Made by a program: the position numbers and the translations under genes | Shown: piece after piece, positions 15,747-23,791 of the stretch | Layout: every line of letters begins with the position of its first letter | Position numbering within the stretch: position 1 is the first letter of the stretch | The notes under the pieces: model-generated | Told to the model about the DNA's origin: nothing | Databases searched by the model: none | The model's input: only the letters and a program-made list of their open reading frames with translations | Source of the DNA: Methanobacteriota archaeon | GTDB lineage: Archaea > Thermoplasmatota > Thermoplasmata > RBG-16-68-12 > JAFNFQ01 | Length of the DNA: 53,714 bases | Assembly (NCBI GenBank): GCA_017885655.1 | Contig: JAFNFQ010000027.1 | Location: 1-53,714, forward strand | Reading direction: 5' to 3'

Positions 15747-17618
15747 TCACTTCCCCTTGAACTGCGGCTTCCTCTTCTCTATGAACGCGCCCATGCCCTC
15801 ATTCTTGTCCTCCGTCGAGAAGCACAGGGAGATCGTCTCGACCTCGTAGGCCAGCCCCGTGACCAGGTCCACCTCGGTGCCCCTGTTGATCGCCGCCTTC
15901 GCGAGCTTCACCGCCACGGGCCCGTTCGCGGCTATCTTGTCCGCGAGCTTCTTGACTTCCTCGTAAAGCCTGTCGCGCGGCACCACCTTGTTCACCAGGC
16001 CGATTCGCTCCGCCTCCTTCGCATCGATCATCGAGCCCGTGTAGATGAGCTCCTTGGCCTTTGCCTTGCCCACCTGCCTCGAGAGCCTCTGGGTCCCGCC
16101 AAAGCCGGGATGGATGCCCAGGGTGACCTCAGGCAGACCGAACCTCGCGCCGTCGGCCGCCACTATTAGATCACAAGACAGCGCCAGCTCGAGCCCGCCG
16201 CCGAGTGCGTAGCCGTTGACGGCAGCGATCGAGACTTTCTCCATGTCCTCGAGCTTCTTGAGGACAGACTGCCCAAAATAGGTGAAGTCCCTCGCCTCCA
16301 ACGGCGTCTTGACGATCATCTCCTTGATGTCCGCCCCGGCGACGAAGGCGCCTCCCTCGCCCGTGACCATGACGACCTTCACGGCTTCGTCCTTCGCAAG
16401 GTTGTCGACCGCCTCTCCCAGGTCGGTCAGGACCTTCGAGTTCAGCGCATTGAGGGAATCGGGCCTGTCGACCGTGATGATGCCGAGCGAGCCCTCTCTG
16501 GAAGTCTGCACGCTGCGCAGGTACCAGGGCTTCTTCGACTCCGCCTGCCTGACCAGGACGCCCGGCACCTTGAGGCCGGAACTCTGGCAGAACCTCTCCA
16601 CGATGTGCAGAGACTTCTCGATGCCTATCTCGTTCATCATGGCGAACGGGCCGAGCTTCCAACGCAGGCCGACGGTCGCGCCCCTCTCCACCGCCTCCTT
16701 CGTCGCAATGCCCTCGTCAACGAGGTGCAGGGCTATGGTGAAAAGCATCCCGAGGAATCTCTCACCGACCTTGTCCATCTTCTCAAGCTCGACCGTCCCC
16801 GAGATCGTCCACTTTTGCCCCGACTCGAACTGCTTCTGCAGGCCGTTGGCGGGCCTGTAGAACTGCCCCAAGGCCTTGTGCAGCGACTCTTGCGCGTGGT
16901 ACGCGATCTGCACCCCCGTCGCGTTCATCAGCTCGAATGGCCCCATCGAAATCTGGAGTGATTTCTTCGCAGACTCCTCTATGGTCGCCATAGTCGCGAC
17001 GCCCTCGTCGAGCATCTTGACCGCCTCGTTGAGGAACGGCACGAAGTACCTGTTAACGGCGAATCCCGGTGCGTCCTTGACCGTGATGGGCAGCTTGCCG
17101 AGGAGGCGGGAGACGTCGATCAACTTGCTGATCACATCGGGCGCGGTCTTATCGCCGGGGATGACCTCTATGAGCTGGTTGATCGCCGCAGGATAGAAGA
17201 AGTGCAGCCCGGCGAACTTGACGGGCCTGCTCGTCACCGCGGCCATCTCGTTGACGCTCAGAGACGACGTGTTCGTGGCGAGAATCGCATCAGGCTTGCA
17301 GAACTTGTCGAGGTCTGCGAAGAGCTTCTTCTTGATCTCCATGTCCTCGAAGACCGCCTCGATCACCAGATCGGCGTCGGCGGAAGCCTCCTTCAGATCG
17401 ATAGTCCCGTGTATGTTCTTGATGATCGCGTCGACCTGCTCAGGCTTGACCTTCCCTCTTTTGACGCCCTCATCGAGCGTCCTCCTGATGCTGTCGAAGC
17501 CTTTCTTGACGAACTCTTCCTTGATGTCAACCATCGAAACGGCGAAACCGGACTGGGAGCATCTCTGGGCGATGCCCGCGCCCATGTTGCCTGCACCGAC
17601 GACACAAATCTTGGTCAT
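15747..17618 (-). CDS. 3-Hydroxyacyl-CoA dehydrogenase/enoyl-CoA hydratase fusion
   Basis: A 623-residue bifunctional enzyme. The N-terminal NAD domain starts at once (VVGAGNMGAG, residues 6-15), followed by the two helical dehydrogenase domains (PGFAVNRYFVPFLNEA; then GERFLGMLF). From about residue 375 comes a crotonase domain (DRPDSLNALN, FVAGADIKEM, GYALGGGLELALSCDL, and Glu in GLPEVTLGIHPGFGG). Dehydrogenase first and hydratase second is the archaeal order, opposite to bacterial FadB. It converts enoyl-CoA through L-3-hydroxyacyl-CoA to 3-oxoacyl-CoA, or the reverse. It lies between the DUF35 gene and the ring-hydrolase-like crotonase. Confidence 0.95.
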   Translation of the reverse strand: MTKICVVGAGNMGAGIAQRCSQSGFAVSMVDIKEEFVKKGFDSIRRTLDEGVKRGKVKPEQVDAIIKNIHGTIDLKEASADADLVIEAVFEDMEIKKKLFADLDKFCKPDAILATNTSSLSVNEMAAVTSRPVKFAGLHFFYPAAINQLIEVIPGDKTAPDVISKLIDVSRLLGKLPITVKDAPGFAVNRYFVPFLNEAVKMLDEGVATMATIEESAKKSLQISMGPFELMNATGVQIAYHAQESLHKALGQFYRPANGLQKQFESGQKWTISGTVELEKMDKVGERFLGMLFTIALHLVDEGIATKEAVERGATVGLRWKLGPFAMMNEIGIEKSLHIVERFCQSSGLKVPGVLVRQAESKKPWYLRSVQTSREGSLGIITVDRPDSLNALNSKVLTDLGEAVDNLAKDEAVKVVMVTGEGGAFVAGADIKEMIVKTPLEARDFTYFGQSVLKKLEDMEKVSIAAVNGYALGGGLELALSCDLIVAADGARFGLPEVTLGIHPGFGGTQRLSRQVGKAKAKELIYTGSMIDAKEAERIGLVNKVVPRDRLYEEVKKLADKIAANGPVAVKLAKAAINRGTEVDLVTGLAYEVETISLCFSTEDKNEGMGAFIEKRKPQFKGK

Positions 17619-17654
17619 TTTCCGACCCCGGCGCAGGGAATCGGGGATCGGGAT

Positions 17655-18095
17655 TTAACCTATCGGTTCAAACCTGAAGAAGACGCGGCCGTCGTCCCTG
17701 GTGACTGTCTTGAATTTGAGCCTCATTCCAATCTTGCAGTCTTCGTGTTTGATGCCGTCGACCCGCGAGAGTATCTTGAAGTCGAGACCGTCCAGCTTGA
17801 CGAGCGCCATTACGAAGGGCAGGTCCTTCTCGAAGCCCATCGGCGCCCCCAGGAGCATGGCGGTGAACGCGTGGACCTCTCCCGTCTTCGGCAAGTCGAC
17901 CCATTCCAAATTCTCCGAGCCGCAGTCCGGGCACACCGCCCTCGGCTGCCAGTGCAACTTTTCGCAGTCTCTGCACTTGGTTGTGGTGAACCTCCCCACC
18001 TTGAGGTTCGTGAAGAACTGGTGAATCCTCGTGTACTTCTCATCCTGAAGAGGGTAGAAGTCCAGCAGGTAGGGAAGACGAATCGTCGCGGTCAT
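17655..18095 (-). CDS. DUF35 zinc-ribbon OB-fold protein
   Basis: A 146-residue partner protein of the adjacent thiolase. The zinc ribbon uses Cys41, 44, 55 and 58 (CRDC...CPDCG). The OB-fold follows with GEVHAFTAMLLGAPMGF and PFVMALVKLDG. It overlaps the thiolase stop by 4 nt (ATGA). It has a longer N-terminal helix than the DUF35 protein at 7735-8151, so the two pairs are paralogous rather than recent copies. Confidence 0.92.
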   Translation of the reverse strand: MTATIRLPYLLDFYPLQDEKYTRIHQFFTNLKVGRFTTTKCRDCEKLHWQPRAVCPDCGSENLEWVDLPKTGEVHAFTAMLLGAPMGFEKDLPFVMALVKLDGLDFKILSRVDGIKHEDCKIGMRLKFKTVTRDDGRVFFRFEPIG

Positions 18096-19264
18096 GGCGG
18101 GTTCCTCCCGTATATCAGGATGCTGTGAACGTTTGCAGCACCGCTCAGGTTGTGGGCCATGCCGATTTCCGCGTTGTCCACGAGCCTTTGCCTCGGGACG
18201 CTGCTCCTGAACTGCTGCATCAGCTCAATAGCCTGGGCGATGCCTGTCGCGCCGAGCGGGTGGCCGGTCCCCAGGAGACCGCCACGAGTGTTGATCGGTA
18301 TCTTCCCGCCAAGGTCCGACTTTCCGTCCTCGATGAACTTCCCGCCCTTGCCCTTCTCGCAGAATCCCAGGTCCTCGTACTCCATGATTTCGGAGATTGT
18401 GAAGCAGTCGTGGACCTCCGCAAGGTCCAGGTCACCCGGCCCGATCTTCGCGGACCTGTATGCCTCTTTGGCGGCTTCCTTCAGAGGAAACCAAGTGCTG
18501 AAGCTCTTGTAGTTCGCGAGGTTGCTGCCCATGGAGCACTGGCCTGAGCCGAGGATATACATCGGCGTGTCTGTGAACTCCTTCGCTCTTTCGGCGGTGG
18601 TCAGGACGACACCCGCCGCACCGTCAGTAATCCCTGAGCAGTCAAACAGCCTCAGTGGCGGTGCGACCATTGGGGATGTGAGGACCTTCTCCACAGGGAT
18701 GTCCTTCTGGAACTGGGCGAAGGGATTGGTCGTCGAGAAGTGATGGTTCTTTGCGGACACCATCGCCATCTGTTCCCTCGTCGTCCCGTAGTCGTGCATG
18801 TGGCGGTTGGCGCAGAGCGCGAAGAATGGCGGGGCCGATGCTCCTTGGACGCCGTCGAACTCCCTGTCGAGGACGCAGGCCATGCTCGTCTGCATCTCCG
18901 GCGGATCCGGGATGTTCATCTTCTCGACCCCGATGCAGAGCGCAATGTCACTGAGCCCGGCCGCGATGCATGCGTACGCCATCCTGATCGCAGATTGACC
19001 GGATGCACAGGCAAGCTCGGTGCGGGTGATCACCTTAGTCGGCGTGACTCCGACCTGTTCGGCAACCATCGGGGCAACGTGCGACTGGAACGCGAATCTC
19101 TCGGGCATGGCGGCGCCGACGAACAGGCTGTCCACGTCTTTTCTCTCAAGATTCTTGATGTCGCGGAATGTCGCTCCACCTGCCTCCTGAGCCAGTTCCT
19201 TCCAAGTCGCCTGACGCACGCCGAAGGGGGCCAGACCTCCGCCCACGATCGCGACCTTTCTCAT
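18092..19264 (-). CDS. Thiolase-family acetyl-CoA acetyltransferase
   Basis: A 390-residue thiolase with nucleophile Cys86 in LACASG, HDCFTISEIMEYEDLGF and GHPLGATG. I chose the ATG at 19264 (MRKVAIVGGGLAPFG), which is preceded by ggaaggt, rather than the track start at 19300. It is the first gene of the operon thiolase, DUF35, dehydrogenase/hydratase fusion, crotonase. Thiolysis of 3-oxoacyl-CoA to acetyl-CoA would complete a beta-oxidation turn. The reaction is reversible and direction cannot be read from the sequence. Confidence 0.93.
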   Translation of the reverse strand: MRKVAIVGGGLAPFGVRQATWKELAQEAGGATFRDIKNLERKDVDSLFVGAAMPERFAFQSHVAPMVAEQVGVTPTKVITRTELACASGQSAIRMAYACIAAGLSDIALCIGVEKMNIPDPPEMQTSMACVLDREFDGVQGASAPPFFALCANRHMHDYGTTREQMAMVSAKNHHFSTTNPFAQFQKDIPVEKVLTSPMVAPPLRLFDCSGITDGAAGVVLTTAERAKEFTDTPMYILGSGQCSMGSNLANYKSFSTWFPLKEAAKEAYRSAKIGPGDLDLAEVHDCFTISEIMEYEDLGFCEKGKGGKFIEDGKSDLGGKIPINTRGGLLGTGHPLGATGIAQAIELMQQFRSSVPRQRLVDNAEIGMAHNLSGAANVHSILIYGRNPP

Positions 19265-19306
19265 GATGCCGACCTTCCTATTGACATCACAAGGACGCAA
19301 CGACCA

Positions 19307-19315
19307 CTAATATCC
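19307..19315. promoter_or_regulatory. AT-rich element between the thiolase operon and a small membrane ORF
   Basis: CTAATATCC reads GGATATTAG on the minus strand, preceded by AGAAAA, and would start the thiolase operon near 19285. On the plus strand ACTAATATCC could direct transcription from about 19336 toward the small membrane ORF. Confidence 0.4.
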
Positions 19316-19388
19316 TTTTCTTTCATCCGGGAAGAGAGGTGGCAACGACTGAAAGCTGGCGATCGCGAAGGCGTTCGCGATCACATCG

Positions 19389-19562
19389 ATGCCGTTCTTT
19401 GTCGCAGAGGCGGGTACGGGGATAGTCTCACTGTTGACGGGACAACTGTCCATGCCGCCAATAATAGGTCTCGGGACAGGCGTCGACGTGGCGATACTCC
19501 TAGCGGGACTCCTCTTCATGACACTGAGAAGCCTGCGAAAGGACTCACCAATCGATGTTTGA
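19389..19562 (+). CDS. Small membrane protein, probably 5'-truncated or frameshifted
   Basis: This ORF is too short for the track (57 residues from the ATG at 19389). It encodes two hydrophobic segments (FFVAEAGTGIVSLLTG and GVDVAILLAGLLFM) and ends with a charged tail, RSLRKDSPIDV. The same frame continues hydrophobic upstream of the ATG (KLAIAKAFAIT) until a TGA at 19350. Adding one A in the run at 19352-19354 would join it to a GTG at 19339 that lies about 27 nt after an AT-rich element. It may be a shifted or mis-sequenced 74-residue gene. Confidence 0.45.
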   Translation: MPFFVAEAGTGIVSLLTGQLSMPPIIGLGTGVDVAILLAGLLFMTLRSLRKDSPIDV

Positions 19563-19870
19563 AGCGCGACAGCGTGGAGGATTCCGGGTCAATCCGCCAA
19601 GCCTCCTCCCCACGCCTCATGCCGAAGAATCCATGGTCACCCAATATGGACCTGCTCTTATCCAATTACCTTCCTGCTCTAATGCTCCTCCATAATGGAA
19701 CATGTCAGCAAGACGACCAGCCCCCGTCAGGCAATCTGACTTCTGACGACGACATGGAATCTGTGGGCGCGAGGCGATCTTGTCGTCGGTATAATCATCG
19801 CTTGGCGCCTTAAATCATCCAGACGGTTGAATCTCGGACCGCAGGAATGCTAGACGGGTGGTCCGCGAGC
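19563..19870. other. Intergenic region, no gene recognised
   Basis: About 308 nt with no convincing ORF, RNA gene or strong repeat. A GGTATAATC sequence near 19788 could be a TATA element, but I see no gene placed to use it. The long plus ORF 18740-19813 across this region is a shadow of the thiolase gene that runs on. Confidence 0.5.
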
Positions 19871-20149
19871 CTATGTCACCGGCGACCCATCGCCAAGCCA
19901 TGCCAGGTACTGCCGCGCCTTCGCATCAGCTCCATCCGGACCCAGCGTGGACGGCAACGTCTTTTCCCGCAGCAGCTCTATGATCCTCTCCAAGTCCTCC
20001 TTCCTGAGACGCGATAGGTCTGCCTTGACGTCGTTCGCCCGCTTCTTGATCATGAAGACGGCCATCTCCCCCCAGATCGTCTTCATGTCAGCGAGGATGC
20101 GATCATACACCTCGCTCCAGACAAGACCCATGTTCCAGAGCGGGCTCAT
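19871..20149 (-). CDS. Hypothetical protein
   Basis: Not recognised. A 92-residue soluble, charged and mainly helical protein (ADLSRLRKEDLERIIELLREK in the middle). The ATG at 20149 is 3 nt after the stop of the upstream membrane-protein gene, and gggtagg overlaps that stop as a ribosome site, so the two form a pair. The amphipathic helices and balanced composition support a real gene. Confidence 0.65.
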   Translation of the reverse strand: MSPLWNMGLVWSEVYDRILADMKTIWGEMAVFMIKKRANDVKADLSRLRKEDLERIIELLREKTLPSTLGPDGADAKARQYLAWLGDGSPVT

Positions 20150-20152
20150 GTC

Positions 20153-20503
20153 CTACCCTTCTATCCCCATCTCGTGCGCATTGTTCCAGGCGGAATATCC
20201 GATGAAGAACAGAATGACCAGAGCTGCGATCAGCAGACCGTCCGGCCACGGCTCTTGAATGGTGAAAAGCCGGGCGACGGCGTTGAGCGTCAGCACCACG
20301 CCCAGGGCCGCGAGCCCCATGCTCAGCCTATAAAGCAGACCGCCACGCATCTTCCGTATCGTCCTGTGCGTCATCAGGAAAATCCCGAGCACGCCGCACA
20401 GGATCGATAGGGTCAGCACTACAAGTAGCTCCGGAGAGACCGCTGTCAATCGATCACGCTCGCGAATCGATTCTGCGAGGCTTATTTCAGCTTGTCCACC
20501 CAA
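20153..20503 (-). CDS. Small membrane protein
   Basis: Not recognised. 116 residues with three hydrophobic segments (about 24-44, 61-79 and 89-106) and a basic cytoplasmic loop (HRTIRKMRGG). The track start is a TTG at 20503. A second TTG at 20449 (LTAVSPELL) lies nearer the first membrane helix, downstream of an AAATAAG element, and is an alternative. It is encoded with the small helical protein that follows. Confidence 0.7.
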   Translation of the reverse strand: MGGQAEISLAESIRERDRLTAVSPELLVVLTLSILCGVLGIFLMTHRTIRKMRGGLLYRLSMGLAALGVVLTLNAVARLFTIQEPWPDGLLIAALVILFFIGYSAWNNAHEMGIEG

Positions 20504-20596
20504 TCATCAATCCTGAGAACAACTTGGATTCGACCATCTCCACAGGCTGTGAAGGAGACCGAAGCATTATGAGCTGACGGTGCCTAATGACCCCCG

Positions 20597-21016
20597 ATGC
20601 GCCGCCTCACAGCCGCAGCACTCGCACTATTCCTCCTCGGGATGGTGCTGATGGCATACGCCGCCTACCTTGGCGAGATGACGTTCACCTTGGTTGTCAT
20701 CATACCGGTGGTCCAGAGCTCGAACATTTGGGCTTTGGCGGGGATGGCCCTGATCTTCGCCGCGATATTCCTGTTCTTCTTCTCCATGGCCGCGCCCATG
20801 AGAGAGGCTCCGGCCCAGCCGAACGCCTCCGCACCGCAGGCGACCGTTCCACAGCAGCCCGCCAGGAAGTTCGGCGGGGTCGTCTTCGTCGGTCCGATAC
20901 CGATTATCTTCGGCTCGGACAAGAAGGTCGCCAAGTGGATGCTTGTCGTGGCATTGGTTATCGTGATTCTCCTCATCATCGCCATGTGGTACTTCGCGAC
21001 TCAACTCGCGCGGTGA
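20597..21016 (+). CDS. DUF131-family membrane protein
   Basis: A 139-residue membrane protein found in archaea (TIGR00304/DUF131). Two N-terminal helices (residues 5-24 and 45-67) are followed by a Pro/Ala/Gln-rich loop, the family core GGVVFVGPIPIIFGSDKK, and a C-terminal membrane helix. Its function is unknown. It is followed 39 nt later by the SerA-like gene, which has its own TATA box. Confidence 0.8.
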   Translation: MRRLTAAALALFLLGMVLMAYAAYLGEMTFTLVVIIPVVQSSNIWALAGMALIFAAIFLFFFSMAAPMREAPAQPNASAPQATVPQQPARKFGGVVFVGPIPIIFGSDKKVAKWMLVVALVIVILLIIAMWYFATQLAR

Positions 21017-21017
21017 G

Positions 21018-21026
21018 CTATTTATC
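21018..21026 (+). promoter_or_regulatory. TATA box of the SerA-like gene
   Basis: CTATTTATC is centred 34 nt before the ATG at 21056, predicting a leader of about 8 nt. Confidence 0.5.
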
Positions 21027-21055
21027 GGACCTCAGTATCACCACTTCCGATTACC

Positions 21056-22000
21056 ATGAAAGTACTCGTGACAGACGGCATTGAGAAGGAAGCTCTCGCC
21101 AAACTGCAGTCATCACATCAGGTCGACACGATCGAGATGAGTCCCGATGACTTACTGAAGAACATCGAGAAGTACGACGCGCTGATCGTGCGCGGGAGGA
21201 CGAAGGTGACCGCACAGGTCATCGAGAAAGGCAAGAACCTCAAGGTCGTTGGGCGCGCTGGCGTCGGCGTGGACAACGTGGACATCGCGGCCGCCTCGAA
21301 GCGCAAGATTGCGGTGGTGAACGCGCCGACGGGCAGCACCGTCTCCGTTGCCGAGCTCGCCATCGGACACATGATCTCGCTCGCGAGGAAGCTGCCCACC
21401 GCCGACAAGAGCATCAAATCTGGGAAGTGGGACAAGAAGGCGTTCATGGGGACGGAGCTGAATGGCAAGACGCTCGGCCTGCTCGGATCGGGCAGGATAG
21501 GCACGGAGGTCGCGAAGAGAGCGCAGGCGTTCGGCATGAAGACGATTGCATTCGACCCATACCTCCCGCCAGCCATCGCCAAGCAGAACAAGATCGAGCT
21601 GGTCAACAAGGGTTCGCTTTTCGCCGAATCGGACTTCCTGAGCATCCACACCGCCCTGACCCCGGAGACGAAGGGCATGGTCGGACCGCAGGAGTTCGCC
21701 TCGATGAAGAAGACCGCGTTCCTGATCAACTGCGCCCGCGGAGAGGTCGTCCAGGAGAAGGCACTTGCCGAGGCTCTGAAATCTGGTAAGATTGCGGGGG
21801 CAGCCCTCGACGTGTTCGAGAACGAGCCACCAACGGGCAGTCCGCTTCTGAGCCTGGAGAACGTCTTCATGACGCCGCACATCGGCGCCTCTACTAACGA
21901 AGCGCAGTTACGCGCGGGGATGACGATAGTCGACCAAGTCGACATGGTGCTCCGCGGCAGCAAGCCGGAGTTCATCGTGAACAAAGAGATCTACGGCTGA
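21056..22000 (+). CDS. serA: D-2-hydroxyacid dehydrogenase, 3-phosphoglycerate dehydrogenase-like
   Basis: A 314-residue NAD-dependent dehydrogenase with the substrate-binding VRGRTKVT and GRAGVGVDNVD, nucleotide motif GLLGSGRIG, catalytic Arg in NCARGEVVQE, Glu in ALDVFENEPP, and His in PHIGAST. These match 3-phosphoglycerate dehydrogenase, the first step of serine synthesis. The protein stops after the catalytic domains and lacks the ACT regulatory domain of long SerA enzymes, so feedback control by serine is not expected. Another 2-hydroxyacid substrate remains possible. Confidence 0.88.
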   Translation: MKVLVTDGIEKEALAKLQSSHQVDTIEMSPDDLLKNIEKYDALIVRGRTKVTAQVIEKGKNLKVVGRAGVGVDNVDIAAASKRKIAVVNAPTGSTVSVAELAIGHMISLARKLPTADKSIKSGKWDKKAFMGTELNGKTLGLLGSGRIGTEVAKRAQAFGMKTIAFDPYLPPAIAKQNKIELVNKGSLFAESDFLSIHTALTPETKGMVGPQEFASMKKTAFLINCARGEVVQEKALAEALKSGKIAGAALDVFENEPPTGSPLLSLENVFMTPHIGASTNEAQLRAGMTIVDQVDMVLRGSKPEFIVNKEIYG

Positions 22001-22194
22001 TTCGCGAGCTCCTTCGCCGCCTCTTCGACGCTGATGCCCTTGGTCTCGGCCAGGTCCCGCACGTCCGCCATTATCCGCATGTAGTCCTCGTACTTTCCAG
22101 CGCGGTTGCGCACTGCTCGACCCACAGCTTGCTCCAGCGTCTCCCTTCCCCGCCTAATCTTGATCGCCTGCGCGAGCACCTCTGCATCGGTCAT
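21991..22194 (-). CDS. Small hypothetical protein, overlapping guaA subunit A
   Basis: Not recognised. 67 residues from the ATG at 22194, helical and charged (TLEQAVGRAVRNRAGKYEDYM; SVEEAAKELA). It overlaps the end of the GMP synthase subunit A gene by 41 nt in another frame and overlaps the convergent SerA-like gene by 10 nt at its own end. The amino-acid pattern looks like real protein, so I keep it. Co-transcription with guaA is likely. Confidence 0.55.
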   Translation of the reverse strand: MTDAEVLAQAIKIRRGRETLEQAVGRAVRNRAGKYEDYMRIMADVRDLAETKGISVEEAAKELANQP

Positions 22195-22762
22195 TTCCAA
22201 TCCCGCAAACCTTCAGGAAGTTTTTAAAGATTTCATACCCGTGCTGCGTGTGCTCCACCTCGGGGTGGAACTGCACGCCGTAGAGCGGCTTCTCCGACGA
22301 CTTCATCGCCTGTATCGCGCAGTTCTTCGAGTGCGCCAGCAGGGTGAACTTTGGCGGGAGCTTCGTGACCTCGTCGTTGTGGCTCTCCCAGACCTCGAAC
22401 GTCTTCGGGATACCTCTGAAGAGGTCGTCCTCGTCGTCTACCATCAGCTCTGCCTTCCCGAACTCGGGGACCTTGGCGGGCTTCGCATCGCCCCCAAGCA
22501 TCAGGGCCATGAACTGGTGGCCTGCACAGATGCCGAGGATCGGAAATGGCGCCTCGGAGATGTACTCAAAGTTCCGTCCCATCTGGCTTGCGTCGAGCCC
22601 GACTCGCGGGGCGCCGCCGGATAGCACCAGTCCGTGCACCCCGGAGAGCTCGCTCAGGGGAGTCGTATTGGGGATTATCTCGGTCTCGACGTCCAAGTAC
22701 TTCAGCACCCGCCATTCGCGGTGAGTCCACTGCCCGCCATTGTCGACGACGTAGACTCTCAT
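22154..22762 (-). CDS. guaA: GMP synthase subunit A (glutamine amidotransferase)
   Basis: The 202-residue class I amidotransferase subunit of the archaeal two-gene GMP synthase. It supplies ammonia from glutamine for XMP to GMP conversion. The catalytic triad is visible: Cys79 in GICAGHQ, and His166 and Glu168 in FHPEVEH. The ATG at 22762 (MRVYVVDNGGQWTH) is correct for the family, and a TATA box ends about 26 nt upstream. The track start at 22948 is too early. The synthetase subunit is 1 kb away on the same strand, separated by an unrelated membrane protein gene on the other strand. Confidence 0.95.
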   Translation of the reverse strand: MRVYVVDNGGQWTHREWRVLKYLDVETEIIPNTTPLSELSGVHGLVLSGGAPRVGLDASQMGRNFEYISEAPFPILGICAGHQFMALMLGGDAKPAKVPEFGKAELMVDDEDDLFRGIPKTFEVWESHNDEVTKLPPKFTLLAHSKNCAIQAMKSSEKPLYGVQFHPEVEHTQHGYEIFKNFLKVCGIGNDRCRGARAGDQD

Positions 22763-22787
22763 GCTGGACGGAGACGTGCATGGAGGA

Positions 22788-22795
22788 CTATAAGG
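22788..22795 (-). promoter_or_regulatory. TATA box of guaA subunit A
   Basis: CCTTATAG on the minus strand is centred about 29 nt upstream of the ATG at 22762, giving a leaderless or nearly leaderless message. Confidence 0.55.
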
Positions 22796-22912
22796 GTTGC
22801 CAGAATAGCATGAAATGTCGATGCCGAAATCTATTAAGTAGAGACAAGGCAATCCACCCCATGTCATTAGACTGCTAATGGAGTGATTCACCAGCCCAAG
22901 AAGGTCTTCAAC

Positions 22913-23791
22913 ATGTCGACGTACTTCGGAACCGTTGTCCAGCAGCAAGAAACCCGGACCATGAAAGGGATCCGGAGCATGATCACCGCACTCGGAATCT
23001 TCATGGCGGCGGGACTGCTCGGCATCATCTCCGGCGCTCTCGCCATCTCGCTTCTTTCTGGAAATTTGATAGACCCGGGCACCGGCGCAATAAACCCAGA
23101 GGCTCTGTCAAAGGCCATTGGAGTAATCGCGCTTGCCTGCGGCCTGGTAATACTGGAACTGGTAGGGATAATCCTAGCGTTCGTGGGATTCTGGACCATG
23201 TACAAAGGGAAAGCCGAATACGGGAGCATACACGACAAGGACATCGACCGGGCTGTGAAACTGTTCATTGCGGGTATCGTCATCTTCTTCGTCGAGATTT
23301 TCGTCGGCGCGATGGTTGGTATCGCCTCGGCTCTCGGAGGCATAGCCAATCCGAGCGGAATGGCGTCCGCTACGCCCATAATCCTGGTGGCATCCGCGAT
23401 AACCAGCGCCCTGCTTGCGACCGTAATCGCGCTCATCTTGTATTACCTGATCAAGGCGTTCATCCCGTCGGACAAGCACAACACCGTCCTGCTCGCGATA
23501 GGGCTCTATGTGGCGGCTTCAATCGTGTCCCTGGTCGGCGCATTGCTAATCGGGCCGCCGGCGGATTACTACGCCAATCCTGGCGCCGTGCCCTTCGACC
23601 TGGCGTGGATCTTCCCCGGCCTGATAGGCGGTCTGCTTGGGTTCATCGCGCTCATGCTGTTCTTCATCCTCTACCGCCACGTCCTCGAACGCATGAGGAC
23701 CCGTCAAGTCAGACCGATATGGGAGAACCCCGCGACGATGTCCGTGCTCCAAGCCACCGAACTCCGATGGCAACCCCCGCCCAGAACCTAG
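22913..23791 (+). CDS. Multi-spanning membrane protein
   Basis: A 292-residue protein with about six hydrophobic segments, rich in Gly, Ala and Ile, and a short cytoplasmic C-terminal tail. It may belong to the archaeal DUF973-type membrane families, but I cannot confirm that. The ATG at 22913 (MSTYFGTVV) is preferred; a CTATTAAGTAG element at 22831-22841 lies upstream. It ends in TAG immediately before the convergent GMP synthase subunit B stop. Its place between the two GMP synthase genes does not suggest a related role. Confidence 0.75.
   Translation: MSTYFGTVVQQQETRTMKGIRSMITALGIFMAAGLLGIISGALAISLLSGNLIDPGTGAINPEALSKAIGVIALACGLVILELVGIILAFVGFWTMYKGKAEYGSIHDKDIDRAVKLFIAGIVIFFVEIFVGAMVGIASALGGIANPSGMASATPIILVASAITSALLATVIALILYYLIKAFIPSDKHNTVLLAIGLYVAASIVSLVGALLIGPPADYYANPGAVPFDLAWIFPGLIGGLLGFIALMLFFILYRHVLERMRTRQVRPIWENPATMSVLQATELRWQPPPRT

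Noticed and set aside
17202-18128. 308-residue plus-strand ORF
   Set aside because: Shadow of the dehydrogenase/hydratase fusion and DUF35 genes, with no recognisable motif.
18740-19813. 357-residue plus-strand ORF
   Set aside because: Mostly antisense to the thiolase gene; the part beyond it has no protein-like pattern and conflicts with the hydrophobic ORF at 19389.
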